A stretch of DNA of 62,198 bases, taken from NCBI GenBank assembly GCA_026931725.1, contig JAIXLE010000082.1, forward strand, positions 1 through 62,198, given 5' to 3'. Source of the stretch: Bacteroidales bacterium (lineage in GTDB: Bacteria > Planctomycetota > Planctomycetia > Gemmatales > Gemmataceae). Below the pieces are notes generated by a model. That model saw only the letters and a program-made list of their open reading frames with translations, had not been told where the DNA came from and did not search any database. The position numbers and the translations under genes were made by a program. Below are positions 20,283 to 29,843 of this stretch, in pieces (position 1 is the stretch's first letter; every line of letters begins with the position of its first letter).

Positions 20283-21575
20283 TTACTTCCCCTTCGGTGC
20301 TTTGAGTGCCTTGTCCGCGATGTCGGTGCGGTAGTGCATCCCGGGGAAGTTGATGAGCTTGACGGCTTCGTAAGCGCGGGCCTTCGCGGCTGCCAGGTCA
20401 TCCCCGAGAGCGGTCACGGCCAGCACCCGACCGCCATCCGTTACCACACGCTCGCCCACCAACTTCGTTCCGGCGTGGAAGACTTTGACATCTTCCATCT
20501 CCGCAACCGCTCCGAGGCCCGTGATCTGTTTCCCGATGTCGTACTTGCCCGGATAGCCACCCGAGCAAAGAACGACGGTCACCGCCGGGCGTGTATCCCA
20601 TTCCACGGTTTCGCCGATCTCGTCCAAACGCTCATCGGTGACCGCTTCGAGCAGATCGAACAGATCGGATCGGAGACGCATCATGAGGGGTTGGCATTCT
20701 GGGTCGCCGAACCGAGCGTTGAACTCCAGCACCCTTGGCCCCTGGTTCGTCAACATCATCCCCGCGTACAGCACCCCCTGGAACGGGAATCGGCCCCGTT
20801 TCATCGCATGAACGATCGGCACAAACACAGTCGATTCCAGATCTTGTAGCAGTTCCGACGTGGCGGCGGGGGCCGGGCAGTATGCCCCCATCCCGCCCGT
20901 GTTCGGCCCCTGATCGCCGTCGAAAACGGCCTTGTGGTCCTGACACGCGGGCAACGCGAGTACAGCCCGGCCACTGACCAACGCCAACACGGAAAGTTCT
21001 GGGCCTTCGAGCTTTTTTTCCACCACGATTTGCCGACCCGCCTTGTCGCCGAACTCTTCCCGGATCATGATCCGTTCCACGGCTCGGCGGGCCTCGGCTC
21101 CATCCTTACAAACGATGACCCCCTTACCCGCCGCGAGCCCATCCGCCTTCACCACCACCGGATAATCCCGCGATTCGACATAAGTCCGGGCTGGGTCCGG
21201 GTGATCGAAAATCCGAAACTCAGCCGTCGGGACATCGGCATGCCGCATGAGCTGTTTGGAAAAGACTTTGCTCGCCTCAATCCGGGCCGCCTCCTGAGAG
21301 GGGCCGAAAACCTTGATCCCCTTCTTCCGCAGATAATCCGCAACACCCTTGGAGAGCAAATCTTCCGGCCCGACCACCACCAAGCCGATGTTGACCTTTT
21401 TGCAAAAGCGGGCGAGTCGCTCGAAGTCGATCGGGTCGAACGGGACGTTCTCCCCATCCAGGGCCGTACCCGCGTTCCCCGGCGCACAGTACACCTTGCC
21501 GATGCGAGGTGAACGGGAGAGTTTCCAAACCAGGGCGTGTTCACGGCCGCCTTTACCGAGGACCAAGACGTTCAT
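20283..21575 (-). CDS. purD: Phosphoribosylamine--glycine ligase (GAR synthetase)
   Basis: ATP-grasp ligase joining phosphoribosylamine and glycine, second step of de novo purine synthesis. About 430 residues. The usual start [20 protein letters not shown] is at 21575, so the five extra GTG-started residues upstream are not needed. Other signatures are [86 protein letters not shown] and [13 protein letters not shown]. purE and purK lie 14-17 kb away on the other strand, so purine genes here are scattered. Confidence 0.96.
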   Translation of the reverse strand: MNVLVLGKGGREHALVWKLSRSPRIGKVYCAPGNAGTALDGENVPFDPIDFERLARFCKKVNIGLVVVGPEDLLSKGVADYLRKKGIKVFGPSQEAARIEASKVFSKQLMRHADVPTAEFRIFDHPDPARTYVESRDYPVVVKADGLAAGKGVIVCKDGAEARRAVERIMIREEFGDKAGRQIVVEKKLEGPELSVLALVSGRAVLALPACQDHKAVFDGDQGPNTGGMGAYCPAPAATSELLQDLESTVFVPIVHAMKRGRFPFQGVLYAGMMLTNQGPRVLEFNARFGDPECQPLMMRLRSDLFDLLEAVTDERLDEIGETVEWDTRPAVTVVLCSGGYPGKYDIGKQITGLGAVAEMEDVKVFHAGTKLVGERVVTDGGRVLAVTALGDDLAAAKARAYEAVKLINFPGMHYRTDIADKALKAPKGK

Positions 21576-21674
21576 CACTAACCGGGGCACGGAGTAAGAT
21601 CGAGCAACTGCATCATCTGGAAGGATACGCCCTCCGCCTCGCGTGCCAAGATGAACCCGGCAAATTCGTGTTGC

Positions 21675-21704
21675 CTAATCCATTAAATTAGCTTAAACTA
21701 CAAT
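21675..21704 (+). promoter_or_regulatory. A+T-rich dyad and possible -10 box upstream of the metal-binding lipoprotein
   Basis: CTAAT (21675-21679) and ATTAG (21687-21691) form a small dyad, followed by TACAAT at 21699-21704. Position suits a metal-responsive operator, but the match to a known MntR, Fur or Zur box is weak and no good -35 box is present. Confidence 0.25.
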
Positions 21705-21735
21705 CGAATACTGACCTTTTCCCGGAAGGGTAAAC

Positions 21736-22668
21736 ATGTTGACGCGTGTGATGGTTACCGCCGGTGTGTTGACCATTCTTTTGGGGTGTTCTCACTCCGA
21801 TTCCGACTCCGATTCTGGCCCCATTCCGGTGGTCGCCACGACGGGGATGATCGCGGATGCCGTCCGCAACATCGGGGGAGACTATGTCCAAGTCGAAACA
21901 TTGATGGGGCCAGGAGTCGACCCGCACCGTTACACCCCGACACCGGGTGATCTGAGTCGACTCGCCACGGCTCGGTTGGTCGTCTACAACGGTCTGCATC
22001 TGGAAGGAAAGATGGCCGATGTCCTCGCACACGGCAGCACCCGCACTCTGGCGATCACGAGTCAACTGCAACCCACAACGGATCTGCGGTCAGCCGAAGC
22101 GGATGGACTCACGCATGACCCCCACGTCTGGTTCGATGTCGCGCTCTGGTCCCGGTGCGTGGAAACGATCCGTGATACGTTAGCCACTCTGGACCCAGCC
22201 CACGCCGAGGATTACCGCACCAACTGCGCACGCTATCAGCGGCAACTGGCGGAACTCGATGCGGAAGTGCGACAAAAAGTCGATTCCATTCCCAAACCTC
22301 GGCGAATTCTGGTCACTTCGCACGATGCCTTCGGGTATTTTGGCCGTGCGTATGGCTTGGAAGTGCATGGCCTGCAAGGTGTTAGCACCGCAGCGGAAAC
22401 ACCACTCTCCGAGGTACAGGAACTCGCGCGCTTCCTGGGCACCCGCCAAATACCGGCGGTCTTTGGGGAAACGTCCGTCCCGCCGAAGGGGCTGCAAAAA
22501 GTGCTAGACACAGTGAAGGCGGAATACAACCGTGAGGTGCAACTGATCGGCGGCGACCAAGCCCTTTACTCGGATGCGCTCGGGCCAGCGGGTTCGGCGG
22601 GGGGCACCTACATCGGCATGGTGCGACACAATATCACCATCATCGCCGATGCCCTGAACCGACCATAA
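21736..22668 (+). CDS. Mn/Zn ABC transporter substrate-binding lipoprotein (ZnuA/PsaA family)
   Basis: Product of 310 residues. A signal peptide ends in the lipobox LLGC (Cys18), followed by a (DS)n spacer. The mature protein carries cluster A-I metal-binding elements: GVDPHRYTPTPGDLSRL and LHLEGKMADV with two likely His ligands, TSHDAFGYFGRAYGLEV, FGETSVPPKGL with a Glu ligand, and a final GGDQALYSDALGP with an Asp ligand. Lack of a long His-rich loop favours manganese over zinc, though this is tentative. The ATPase gene starts 9 bp after the stop. The membrane permease is missing (see findings). Confidence 0.9.
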   Translation: MLTRVMVTAGVLTILLGCSHSDSDSDSGPIPVVATTGMIADAVRNIGGDYVQVETLMGPGVDPHRYTPTPGDLSRLATARLVVYNGLHLEGKMADVLAHGSTRTLAITSQLQPTTDLRSAEADGLTHDPHVWFDVALWSRCVETIRDTLATLDPAHAEDYRTNCARYQRQLAELDAEVRQKVDSIPKPRRILVTSHDAFGYFGRAYGLEVHGLQGVSTAAETPLSEVQELARFLGTRQIPAVFGETSVPPKGLQKVLDTVKAEYNREVQLIGGDQALYSDALGPAGSAGGTYIGMVRHNITIIADALNRP

Positions 22669-22677
22669 ACCGAACTC

Positions 22678-23415
22678 ATGATGAATCCACTGCCAGCGGT
22701 CGAAGTCCACGATCTGACCGTGGCCTATCACGATCAACCCGTCCTCTGGGACATCGACCTGGTGATTCCGGCCGGTGTCCTCATGGCGGTCGTTGGGCCA
22801 AACGGAGCGGGGAAAACCACGCTCATTAAGGCCATGCTCGGCTTGGTGCCTCCCGTTTCGGGTGATGTTCTGATTCATGGCCAGCCCTACCAGGCGAACA
22901 AACGCTCGGTGGCCTATGTGCCGCAACGCGGTTCGGTGGATTGGGACTTTCCGACGACCGTTTTCGATGTGGTGCAGATGGGCACCTATGGCCGTCTCGG
23001 CTGGTTCCGCCGACCGGGGGCCGCGGAGCGGGAGTTGACACGCGATGCTTTAACCCGTGTCGAGATGGCGGCTTACGCCGATCGCCAAATCAGCCAGCTT
23101 TCCGGCGGTCAGCAACAGCGTGTGTTTTTAGCACGGGCGATGGTGCAGCAAGCTCCGGTCACATTCATGGATGAGCCGTTTCAGGGTGTCGATGCCGTGA
23201 CGGAACGCACGATCATCACGATTCTGCAGGAACTCCGTGCCCAAGGGCGTACCGTGCTGGTGGTTCATCATGATCTGGGAACCGTGCGAGAATACTTCGA
23301 CTGGGTCACGATCTTGAATGTCCGCAAAATCGCCAGCGGCCCCACCGCGGATGTGTTCACCCCCGCCCACATCACCGCCGCCTACGGTGAACGTGCCGCC
23401 GGACTGATGGGGTAG
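22678..23415 (+). CDS. Metal ABC transporter ATP-binding protein
   Basis: Product of 245 residues. Walker A GPNGAGKTT (40-48), Q-loop YVPQRGSVDWDFPTTV of the manganese/zinc subfamily, signature LSGGQQQRVFLARAM, Walker B VTFMDEPF, and H-loop VVHHDLGTVREYFDW. It follows the substrate-binding lipoprotein by 9 bp and is clearly its partner. The expected multi-TM permease does not follow; an unrelated phosphatase does. The energy-coupling ATPase therefore must recruit a permease encoded elsewhere, or the operon has lost it. Confidence 0.93.
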   Translation: MMNPLPAVEVHDLTVAYHDQPVLWDIDLVIPAGVLMAVVGPNGAGKTTLIKAMLGLVPPVSGDVLIHGQPYQANKRSVAYVPQRGSVDWDFPTTVFDVVQMGTYGRLGWFRRPGAAERELTRDALTRVEMAAYADRQISQLSGGQQQRVFLARAMVQQAPVTFMDEPFQGVDAVTERTIITILQELRAQGRTVLVVHHDLGTVREYFDWVTILNVRKIASGPTADVFTPAHITAAYGERAAGLMG

Positions 23416-23514
23416 TTTTGCGGTCGCTGGAATACCCCAGAAACTCACGCACTCCATCCCAAGAGAGTAACAGATCGGGTTTCATGGCGATCTGCCTCCG
23501 GGAAAGAGGCGATG

Positions 23515-23523
23515 TGCTATACT
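23515..23523 (+). promoter_or_regulatory. Extended -10 promoter candidate for the histidine phosphatase gene
   Basis: TGCTATACT forms an extended -10 element (TGn plus TATACT) 47 bp before the start codon. No recognisable -35 box sits at 17 bp, as expected for extended -10 promoters. Confidence 0.4.
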
Positions 23524-23570
23524 CCTATTTTGAAAAACGAAAGTCTCAGTTCGACCCACAATGGGTATCC

Positions 23571-24245
23571 ATGCAGAATCCAGGACCAGAACGGGTGTGG
23601 CTCGCCCGACACGCGGAAACGGCGGCACCCGCGATCTTCCACGGCGCGGAATCCGACATCGGACTGAGCGAACTTGGCCGTCAGCAAGCCCAAGCGGCCG
23701 CGACTTGGTTCCGAGAACGACGACCAACCATCGTGGTGTCCTCAGCGATGATTCGCGCCATCGACACGGCGGCTCCCATCGCGGCGGCGTGTGGCTGTCC
23801 CCATGTGATCGTCCCGGAACTGCACGAACGCCGAGTCGGCAGGCTGTCGGGTACGTCCTTCTCCGTGCGTGAAGGTGCTTGGCCCGACACGGTGCGGCAA
23901 TGGGTGGCGGGCCATTCCGCGTACACGACTCCCGGCGCGGAATCGTTCGATGCGCTTTCCGAACGGTTGCTCCCTGCATGGACGCAGACCCTGAGCCGAT
24001 TCCCCCAGGCCCGGATGGTCATAATCGCACATGGGGTGGTCTGCAAGGTTCTGCTCCTGAATCTGTTGGAAGGCCGCAGCGTGCGCGATTGGGAGACACT
24101 CGGGCGTGTCGCCAATCTCTCCGTTAGCGAATTGGTCCCAGTTGGTGAAACCTGGTCGGCGGAACAGTTATTACAAGTCCCCTCTCCCGTGGCATTGTTA
24201 AGCCAGGGTATCCCAACCGGAGTTGGCATCCGCTCGGAAGCGTGA
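23571..24245 (+). CDS. Histidine phosphatase family protein (phosphoglycerate-mutase-like)
   Basis: Product of 224 residues from the ATG at 23571; the frame is open upstream to 23418, but homology starts at VWLARHAETAAP. The RHAE tetrad (Arg13-His14) holds the phosphorylated His. Later elements include GLSELGRQQAQAAATWF, VVSSAMIRAIDTAAPIA, PELHERRVGRLSG and MVIIAHGVVCKVLL with the second catalytic His. Members hydrolyse varied phosphoesters (for example alpha-ribazole phosphate or phosphoglycerates), so the substrate cannot be named. Its own promoter-like element suggests it is not part of the metal-transporter operon. Confidence 0.88.
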   Translation: MQNPGPERVWLARHAETAAPAIFHGAESDIGLSELGRQQAQAAATWFRERRPTIVVSSAMIRAIDTAAPIAAACGCPHVIVPELHERRVGRLSGTSFSVREGAWPDTVRQWVAGHSAYTTPGAESFDALSERLLPAWTQTLSRFPQARMVIIAHGVVCKVLLLNLLEGRSVRDWETLGRVANLSVSELVPVGETWSAEQLLQVPSPVALLSQGIPTGVGIRSEA

Positions 24246-24492
24246 CCAGCGGAACACGAAGCGGTAGCCCCCAATATCGCAGATTTACTCGGCATGTCTG
24301 ACATGTGTCCAACGACTATATCGAGAGAGGTTCAAGGGGATGTTGGGTCGATGCAAATCTGGAAGGATGACTACACCACACTCGCCCATTGATGAGACGT
24401 TCGTAGCCCCAGTTCCTATACTAAAATTCTGAGCGACCAAAAGTAGCAAACCCGGCGGAGGAGCAGAGAGGGCATGGTTTCGCGTAAAACTC

Positions 24493-25535
24493 TTGGATGC
24501 AGAACAGGCGATTGTCCAGGCCGAGCGGGAAGGACATCCCGATGCTCACGTCCGTCGGAAAATTAATGTCCTCTGGCTACTGCACTGTGGACTCACTCGG
24601 GCGAAGGCTGGCGAGGTCGCGGAACTGGGACGGGCCACCGTCCAACGGTACGTTGCAGCCTATCGGGACGGCGGCCTCGACGGTCTGCGACAGTGGAATG
24701 TCACGGGTCCGGTCAGCGATCTCGTGGCCCACACCGCAACCATCCGTGAGTCCCTGACCCAATCCCCGGTTCGGACGATTGCCGAGGTGTGCGACCGGAT
24801 CGCGTCCCGGACGGGGATCGAGCGGAAGCCGACCCAGGTGCGGAAGTTTTTGGCCGGGATGGGGTTCCGCTGGCAACGGATCCGGGCCGTCCCCGTGCCC
24901 CCAAAAAGTCTCTGGCCGAGCCTGTCGAAATTCCGTCTCCATTCCTCGATCATGAGCTAAAACCGCGGCTGGAGCAGGCCCAATCTGGCCAGAGGCACGT
25001 CCTCTTTGTCGATGCGGCCCATTTCGTGTTTGGGACATTTCTGTGTTGCCTGTGGTCCATCCAACGCATCTTGATCCGAGCCGCTTCGGGTCGGCAACGG
25101 TTCCATATGTTGGGAGCCTGGGACGCAGTGAATCGGACACTGACGGCGGTCACAAATACTACGGTGGTGAACACCGAGACGATGTGTGACCGGCTTCAAA
25201 AGATCGCACCCCAAGGACGCGTAGGACCGATCACCTTGGTCCTGGACAATGCCAAGTATCAGCAGAACGATGTGGTCCGGGAATTGGCAAAAAGTTTGGG
25301 AATCGAACTCCTATTCCTGCCGTCCTACTCGCCGAATTTGAACCTCGTCGAACGACTCTGGCGGTTCACCAGACGACGAGCCGTGTATGGGAAGTATCAG
25401 GCGACATTCGCGGACTTCCGAGCCGCGATTGAGGACGTACTCCATTACGTCCCAACGACTCATGCGGACAGTTTGAAGGAGCTAATGACGCTCCACTTCC
25501 AAGAGTTCGATGATGTCCCACTACTGGCCGATTGA
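24493..25535 (+). CDS. IS630 family transposase, made by -1 frameshifting
   Basis: Frame A (24493-24960, TTG start) encodes the helix-turn-helix half (RRKINVLWLLHCGLTRAKAG, EVAELGRATVQRYVAAYRDG). Frame B (to 25535) encodes the DDE catalytic half: HVLFVDAAHFVFG (first Asp), ITLVLDNAKYQQND (second Asp), and LPSYSPNLNLVERLWRF (Glu). The frames overlap and differ by -1. The slippery heptamer C CCA AAA at 24900-24906 is in the correct register, so a single ~347-residue protein is expected from programmed -1 frameshifting, as in other IS630 members. No internal stop damages either frame, so the enzyme may be functional. A start other than TTG is possible. Confidence 0.85.
24900..24906 (+). promoter_or_regulatory. 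Slippery heptamer for -1 ribosomal frameshift
   Basis: C CCA AAA, written in the zero frame of the first transposase ORF (codons CCC CCA AAA AGT), allows tandem slippage into the frame of the catalytic half, giving ...PKKSLAEP. It follows the X XXY YYZ rule. Confidence 0.75.
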
Positions 25536-25749
25536 AGTATAGTTCGAGTTGATCGCACGGAACAGAATTGAGAAAGCCACCACTCGTTCCGCGTTGGCCG
25601 TATCGCACGGTGCGCTTTTCTTGCGTACCTACCAATACTTATGGTGTATCGCCGTGGTGAAGTGGTGGCGACCAATCCGGGTTGTGGACCTGTTCGTTCG
25701 TCGGTATGGCCCGCTGCGGGGGGATAACCGCACGCGGGGGGAAGGTGCG

Positions 25750-27645
25750 ATGCGAGAATGGGCGATGCGCCGGATGTGTCGGTGGTTTGTACTGCTATTG
25801 GGGTCCGGCCTGCTGGGGGGAACACAGGTTGCCCATGCCCAGGCGGCCGTGCCCTCACCGCCATCATCGCCGGTGTTGCCACCAGTGGGGTTAATCCTAC
25901 CGGCTGCGGTATCCGCTCCGGTTGCGAACCGGCCATCCCTTCCGCTACCACCTTCGACCATGAGCCCGCAGGCGACACCGCCCAGCCTGCTGCCGCCCAC
26001 GCATTTACCGCCGCTGCGCACGACACAATCTGCCGAATCTGCGGTCAGTATGGGGCCACTGGCTGTACCGCAACTCACTCCTGATTCGTCGTCGAATTCG
26101 TCAACCACGGGGCCAATTCCCACGCTTTCCGTACCGCAACTTCCGCATCCCGTGCGAGAAATGCCGACCCTGGCTTTGCCGACCCCGAACATGCCCCCAG
26201 GCGTGCCCGCGCCGATGCCCGCACCAGTTGCGCCGACTCCACAAGCTCCACAAGCTCCACAAGCTCCGTCCACTCCCTCGGCTACGGCAACATTAACGCT
26301 GCCGCAAGGGCTGCCCGAGAGTCTCCATCCGCCAGAATCGCCCAAGCCCGCAACAGCGGACTCGCCATCGTTCCAGGCGTATTGGAATCATGGCTTGTTT
26401 GTCGGCTCGCCGGACAAGGAGTTCCTCTTTCACGTTGGCGGAGCCGTTCAACTGGACTCGGCATGGTACACCGCGCAACCGTCACTCACCACGTTCCCCG
26501 GTGGGACCGGCCCGTTCCGTGACGGTACAACACCCCGACGACTCCGACTCCGCACTGATGCCACGGTCTACGGTAATCTCGATTTCTGTGTGGAAATCGA
26601 ATTCATCAACGGATTTACGGATGGTGCCCAACCGAGCCCACGTCTACGGGACGCGGAAGTGTCGACGATCCCCAGTTTGACGGATGTCTATGTTGTTCAG
26701 AGAGATGTGCCGTTGTTGGGGAATGTTCGGATTGGGAATCAGAAGGAGCCGTTCAGCTTGGAACACCTCGAAAGTTTCCGATTCCTGCCGTTCATGGAGT
26801 ATTCCTATCTGTTTGATTTGAACTACGCCACAGCATTCAACAACGGTTACACTCCCGGTATCGCGGCGTATAACACTTGGGCCAATGGCCGGATCTACAC
26901 TCATGGCGGCTTCTTCAAGAACCTTCCCGCGCCATTTGCGTTTGGCCTCGGAGATGGCGAATACGCGGCGACGGGACGAATCGGACTCTTGCCAATTTTG
27001 AACCTGGATGAACGCCGCCTTTGGTACATCGGCGGGGCGATGAGTCGGCGGGATCCGGTGGAAGGCGTGGTCACGGCTCGTATCCGCAACCAGGTTCGGA
27101 ATGCCCCTGGCCCATTGCTGAACATCTTGGCCACAACGGGAGCCGTTCCCGCAGAGAGTAACGGAATCTTCAGTCTCGATTCCGCGTTCGTTTCTGGCCC
27201 GTTGACCGTGCTGGGGGAATTTCAGAGTAATCAGTTGTACGGTGCCAGCACGACGAATGGTGTCCCCTTGGGAACGGTCAATTACAACGGGTTCTACGTC
27301 TCAACACTCTATTTCCTCACCGGAGAATCGCGGACGTGGAATACACAAGCCTACATCTTCAACCGAGTGATTCCGAAATCGAACTTTTTGGTCGACAAAG
27401 AAACGCACGGCATCAAGGGGTGGGGGGCTTGGGAAGTCGGGGCACGGTATTCCTACCTGGACTTGAACGATAAAACGATTCGGGGTGGGCGATTGCAAGC
27501 CGTGACGCTGGGTTTGAATTGGTATCTCAATCCGATCACGAAATTCCAATTTAATTATGATTGTGCCTACAAGGATCTAGGGTCGAACCCGCTCGCCAAG
27601 GGGATCATTCACTCGTTCGGAACCCGGCTCAATTTCGATTTTTGA
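25750..27645 (+). CDS. Phosphate-selective porin O/P-type outer-membrane protein
   Basis: Product of 631 residues from the ATG at 25750, preceded by a GGGGGAAGG ribosome site. The upstream-open frame (from 25549) runs into the IS end and is unlikely to be translated. A signal peptide (CRWFVLLLGSGLLGG, ending AHAQ) is followed by ~170 residues of Pro/Ala/Ser-rich sequence including three PQA repeats, then the barrel: FLFHVGGAVQLDSAWYTA, RRLRLRTDATVYGNLDFCVE, GNVRIGNQKEPFSLEHLESF, EVGARYSYLDLNDKTIRGG, and a last strand ending in Phe (FGTRLNFDF), as outer-membrane barrels do. The long linker may cross the periplasm or bind cell wall. Substrate (phosphate or other anion) is not certain. Confidence 0.9.
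   Translation: MREWAMRRMCRWFVLLLGSGLLGGTQVAHAQAAVPSPPSSPVLPPVGLILPAAVSAPVANRPSLPLPPSTMSPQATPPSLLPPTHLPPLRTTQSAESAVSMGPLAVPQLTPDSSSNSSTTGPIPTLSVPQLPHPVREMPTLALPTPNMPPGVPAPMPAPVAPTPQAPQAPQAPSTPSATATLTLPQGLPESLHPPESPKPATADSPSFQAYWNHGLFVGSPDKEFLFHVGGAVQLDSAWYTAQPSLTTFPGGTGPFRDGTTPRRLRLRTDATVYGNLDFCVEIEFINGFTDGAQPSPRLRDAEVSTIPSLTDVYVVQRDVPLLGNVRIGNQKEPFSLEHLESFRFLPFMEYSYLFDLNYATAFNNGYTPGIAAYNTWANGRIYTHGGFFKNLPAPFAFGLGDGEYAATGRIGLLPILNLDERRLWYIGGAMSRRDPVEGVVTARIRNQVRNAPGPLLNILATTGAVPAESNGIFSLDSAFVSGPLTVLGEFQSNQLYGASTTNGVPLGTVNYNGFYVSTLYFLTGESRTWNTQAYIFNRVIPKSNFLVDKETHGIKGWGAWEVGARYSYLDLNDKTIRGGRLQAVTLGLNWYLNPITKFQFNYDCAYKDLGSNPLAKGIIHSFGTRLNFDF
26239..26267 (+). repeat. 9-bp tandem repeat in the porin linker
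   Basis: Unit CCACAAGCT, three full copies in frame, encoding consecutive Pro-Gln-Ala triplets inside the proline-rich linker. Confidence 0.85.
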
Positions 27646-27793
27646 AGCGGCATCGGATGAATGCTTCGTGATTATTCCCAGAGTATTTGGCAATGCATGC
27701 TTCGTGCGATTGACACATGCATCATAACGATAGAAAGTGACTGACACACGCAGTCAATGTAATGTTATCATTGGATTCGCATTCATGATAAAT

Positions 27794-28843
27794 TTAATCA
27801 TTGGTTTTAAGCCAATAGCGATCGACAAATGCTGCCACAAAATGTTGAATTAAATTATAGAAAATAACGGGAACCATAACAGCGGGAAATTGTGCCAATG
27901 CCCCTGCGGCGACCACAAGCCCCGTGCCGTTGTTGTTCATGCCGAGGCCAAACATCAGGGAGGATCGTTGGGCGGAATCGACTCGAAAGACTCGCCCGAC
28001 AACTGCCCCCATTACAAAGCCGGTTCCACACATGGCCAACACGATGACCAGCATGATCGCCAAGTAGTCCCAATCCGGTCGGGCAACGGTTTGAGGAAGT
28101 GCCAAGGCCGCATTGGCATAACACAGTATCAGTAACACGATGCTGCTACCGAGCTTGAGAATGGGGCGGAGATGGTGGAACCACCCGGCATTGAGAATCA
28201 TTCGCGTTCCGATCCCCAAAATTGAAGGGAGCAGAACATAGATTGCCAAAAATCCGCTAATGCCGCCGGAGGCGAGTTCATGTAAGGCCGTGGCATACTG
28301 TCCATCGGCCATCCATCCGACCGCATGGAGTACCAATGGGGTTGTGATTGGACTGAGGCAGGTCGAGAAAATCACCAATCCAATGCTCAACGCCAAGTCA
28401 CCATCCGCGTTCTGTACCCAAGCCGTGGATGATCCCGCAATGGGCATGGATGCGATCAGTGCCAAACCGACGAGGATTTCCTGGACTTCACGCGGATTAT
28501 GCCACAGCTGCATCGTAGTGGCCGTCCCAAGAATGAATGCCACCGGCAGGATTAAATTGGCGAGCACTCCCACTAGGAGTATGAATGGCCGATGGACGAG
28601 CTGCCACAATCGCTGGGGTAGCACACCTAGGCCAGCATTGAACAAGAGGGCGCTTAACAGTATGGAGGGGAGGGAAAGATGTATTTGCCAATCGGGGAAC
28701 CAATTCCCAAAATCAACAGACCGCAACCAGAGGCCGGGATACGGCAATACCGCGGCTACTGTGTAAGAGCCGATGAGGAGCCAAAGCAAATAGTGATGGA
28801 CAAATTCAGCCAACCGAGCAAGCCACTTAACGGGAGAATGCAT
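27794..28843 (-). CDS. Bile acid:sodium symporter (BASS) family transporter
   Basis: Product of 349 residues with about nine to ten hydrophobic helices. Family marks are MPIAGSSTAWVQNADGDLAL in the first sodium-site half, STCLSPITTPLVLHAVG, and SLMFGLGMNNNGTGLVVAAG near the end, equivalent to the conserved crossover region that binds sodium. BASS proteins import organic anions (bile acids, pyruvate, pantothenate and others), so the substrate is open. It is transcribed towards the porin, with a 148-bp A+T-rich gap between the converging genes. Its promoter would lie in the 249-bp region shared divergently with cysH. Confidence 0.88.
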   Translation of the reverse strand: MHSPVKWLARLAEFVHHYLLWLLIGSYTVAAVLPYPGLWLRSVDFGNWFPDWQIHLSLPSILLSALLFNAGLGVLPQRLWQLVHRPFILLVGVLANLILPVAFILGTATTMQLWHNPREVQEILVGLALIASMPIAGSSTAWVQNADGDLALSIGLVIFSTCLSPITTPLVLHAVGWMADGQYATALHELASGGISGFLAIYVLLPSILGIGTRMILNAGWFHHLRPILKLGSSIVLLILCYANAALALPQTVARPDWDYLAIMLVIVLAMCGTGFVMGAVVGRVFRVDSAQRSSLMFGLGMNNNGTGLVVAAGALAQFPAVMVPVIFYNLIQHFVAAFVDRYWLKTND

Positions 28844-29092
28844 TTGTAGCGAACTCCAGATGGCGTTGGTTCTGCCAGCAGCTTAACGGATGTGCTCAGC
28901 GGTGGGAATTCAACATTTACCGTTGCGGAAGTGCCCGCCATCGGAAAGTCGAAGCGCTGTTCCTGCTCTCTTCGGATTCTGGATTATTTTGGTCCTCTTT
29001 CCCACTGTCAGAAGAACGGATCGGGGTTTCGCTCTTGTCTGAATCCTTAGAATGCCGATAAAGATGGTGTCATCGCTGGAGGATCGTTTCCG

Positions 29093-29833
29093 ATGCTCGC
29101 CGTTTCGCCGCAGAATTTGACGATTGAGGAAGTCGCCGCCGTTAGCCGGGAACTGCAACTGGCTGGCCCGCAGGACGTGCTCCGTTGGGCCATCAAGCAG
29201 TTTCAACCGCGGCTCATGATGGCCACCGCGTTCGGAGCGGAAGGGTGTTGCCTCATTCACATGCTGGCGGAACTCGATCCGACCGTGACGATGATCAACC
29301 TGGATACCGGCTACCAGTTCCGGGAAACGCTCGAACTCCGGGAACGGATCAAAGATCGCTACGGCATCGCGGTCGAGTACATCCGCCCGGAACAAACCGT
29401 AGCGGAATATGAAGCCGAGCATGGCGGCCCACTCCACGGTATCCGCCCAGATCAGTGCTGCTACGACCGCAAAATTCGCCCCCTGCAACAAGCCGTCGCT
29501 CGGATTCAGCCGCTGGCCTGGATTAGCGCCATTCGCCAAGACCAAACGAGTGACCGGGCCGCCGGTGGCATCGTGCAATGGGATGCGAAGTTCAACCTTG
29601 TGAAAGTGAATCCCCTGTTCAACTGGAATAAGAAGGATGTCTGGTCGTTCATCATGAAACATGGGGTGCCGTACAACCCGCTGCACGATGAAGGCTACCC
29701 CAGCATCGGTTGTCAGCCCTGTACGCGACCTGTGCAACCCGGTGAGGATGACCGCGCGGGCCGCTGGGCGGGGAAGGTCAAAAAAGAATGTGGGCTGCAC
29801 GTCATCGAAGTGAAAGACGGGGCCGGTATCTAA
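29093..29833 (+). CDS. cysH: Assimilatory adenylyl-sulfate (APS) reductase, iron-sulfur type
   Basis: Reduces activated sulfate to sulfite with thioredoxin in assimilatory sulfur metabolism. The 246-residue protein has the PP-loop fold (MMATAFGAEGCCLIHMLAEL, MINLDTGYQFRETLEL). The motif set CC (122-123) and CxxC (207-210), with the terminal ECGLH catalytic Cys233, is the pattern of APS/PAPS reductases carrying a [4Fe-4S] cluster, favouring APS as substrate. The substrate loop is SAIRQDQTSDRAA. The Rrf2 regulator starts 10 bp after the stop, and further sulfur-transfer genes follow. The ATG at 29093 is preceded by GGAGGATCGTTTCCG, a good ribosome site. Confidence 0.93.
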   Translation: MLAVSPQNLTIEEVAAVSRELQLAGPQDVLRWAIKQFQPRLMMATAFGAEGCCLIHMLAELDPTVTMINLDTGYQFRETLELRERIKDRYGIAVEYIRPEQTVAEYEAEHGGPLHGIRPDQCCYDRKIRPLQQAVARIQPLAWISAIRQDQTSDRAAGGIVQWDAKFNLVKVNPLFNWNKKDVWSFIMKHGVPYNPLHDEGYPSIGCQPCTRPVQPGEDDRAGRWAGKVKKECGLHVIEVKDGAGI

Positions 29834-29843
29834 TCGAGAGCTT

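Larger units (their letters stand above)
24417..25541 (+). mobile_element. IS630-type insertion sequence (about 1.1 kb)
   Basis: The element carries a two-frame IS630 transposase. Its ends look like imperfect inverted repeats: TATACT followed by AAAATTC at the left (from 24417), and, read on the other strand, TATACT followed by TCAATCGG at the right (to 25541). Both start at TA, consistent with the TA target duplication of IS630/Tc1-mariner elements. Exact boundaries are inferred from these short matches. The element sits between a phosphatase gene and a porin gene, with its right end 208 bp upstream of the porin start. Confidence 0.75.

Noticed and set aside
28844..29092. A SAM or similar riboswitch upstream of cysH
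   Set aside because: I could not identify the conserved helices or core of a known riboswitch by eye.
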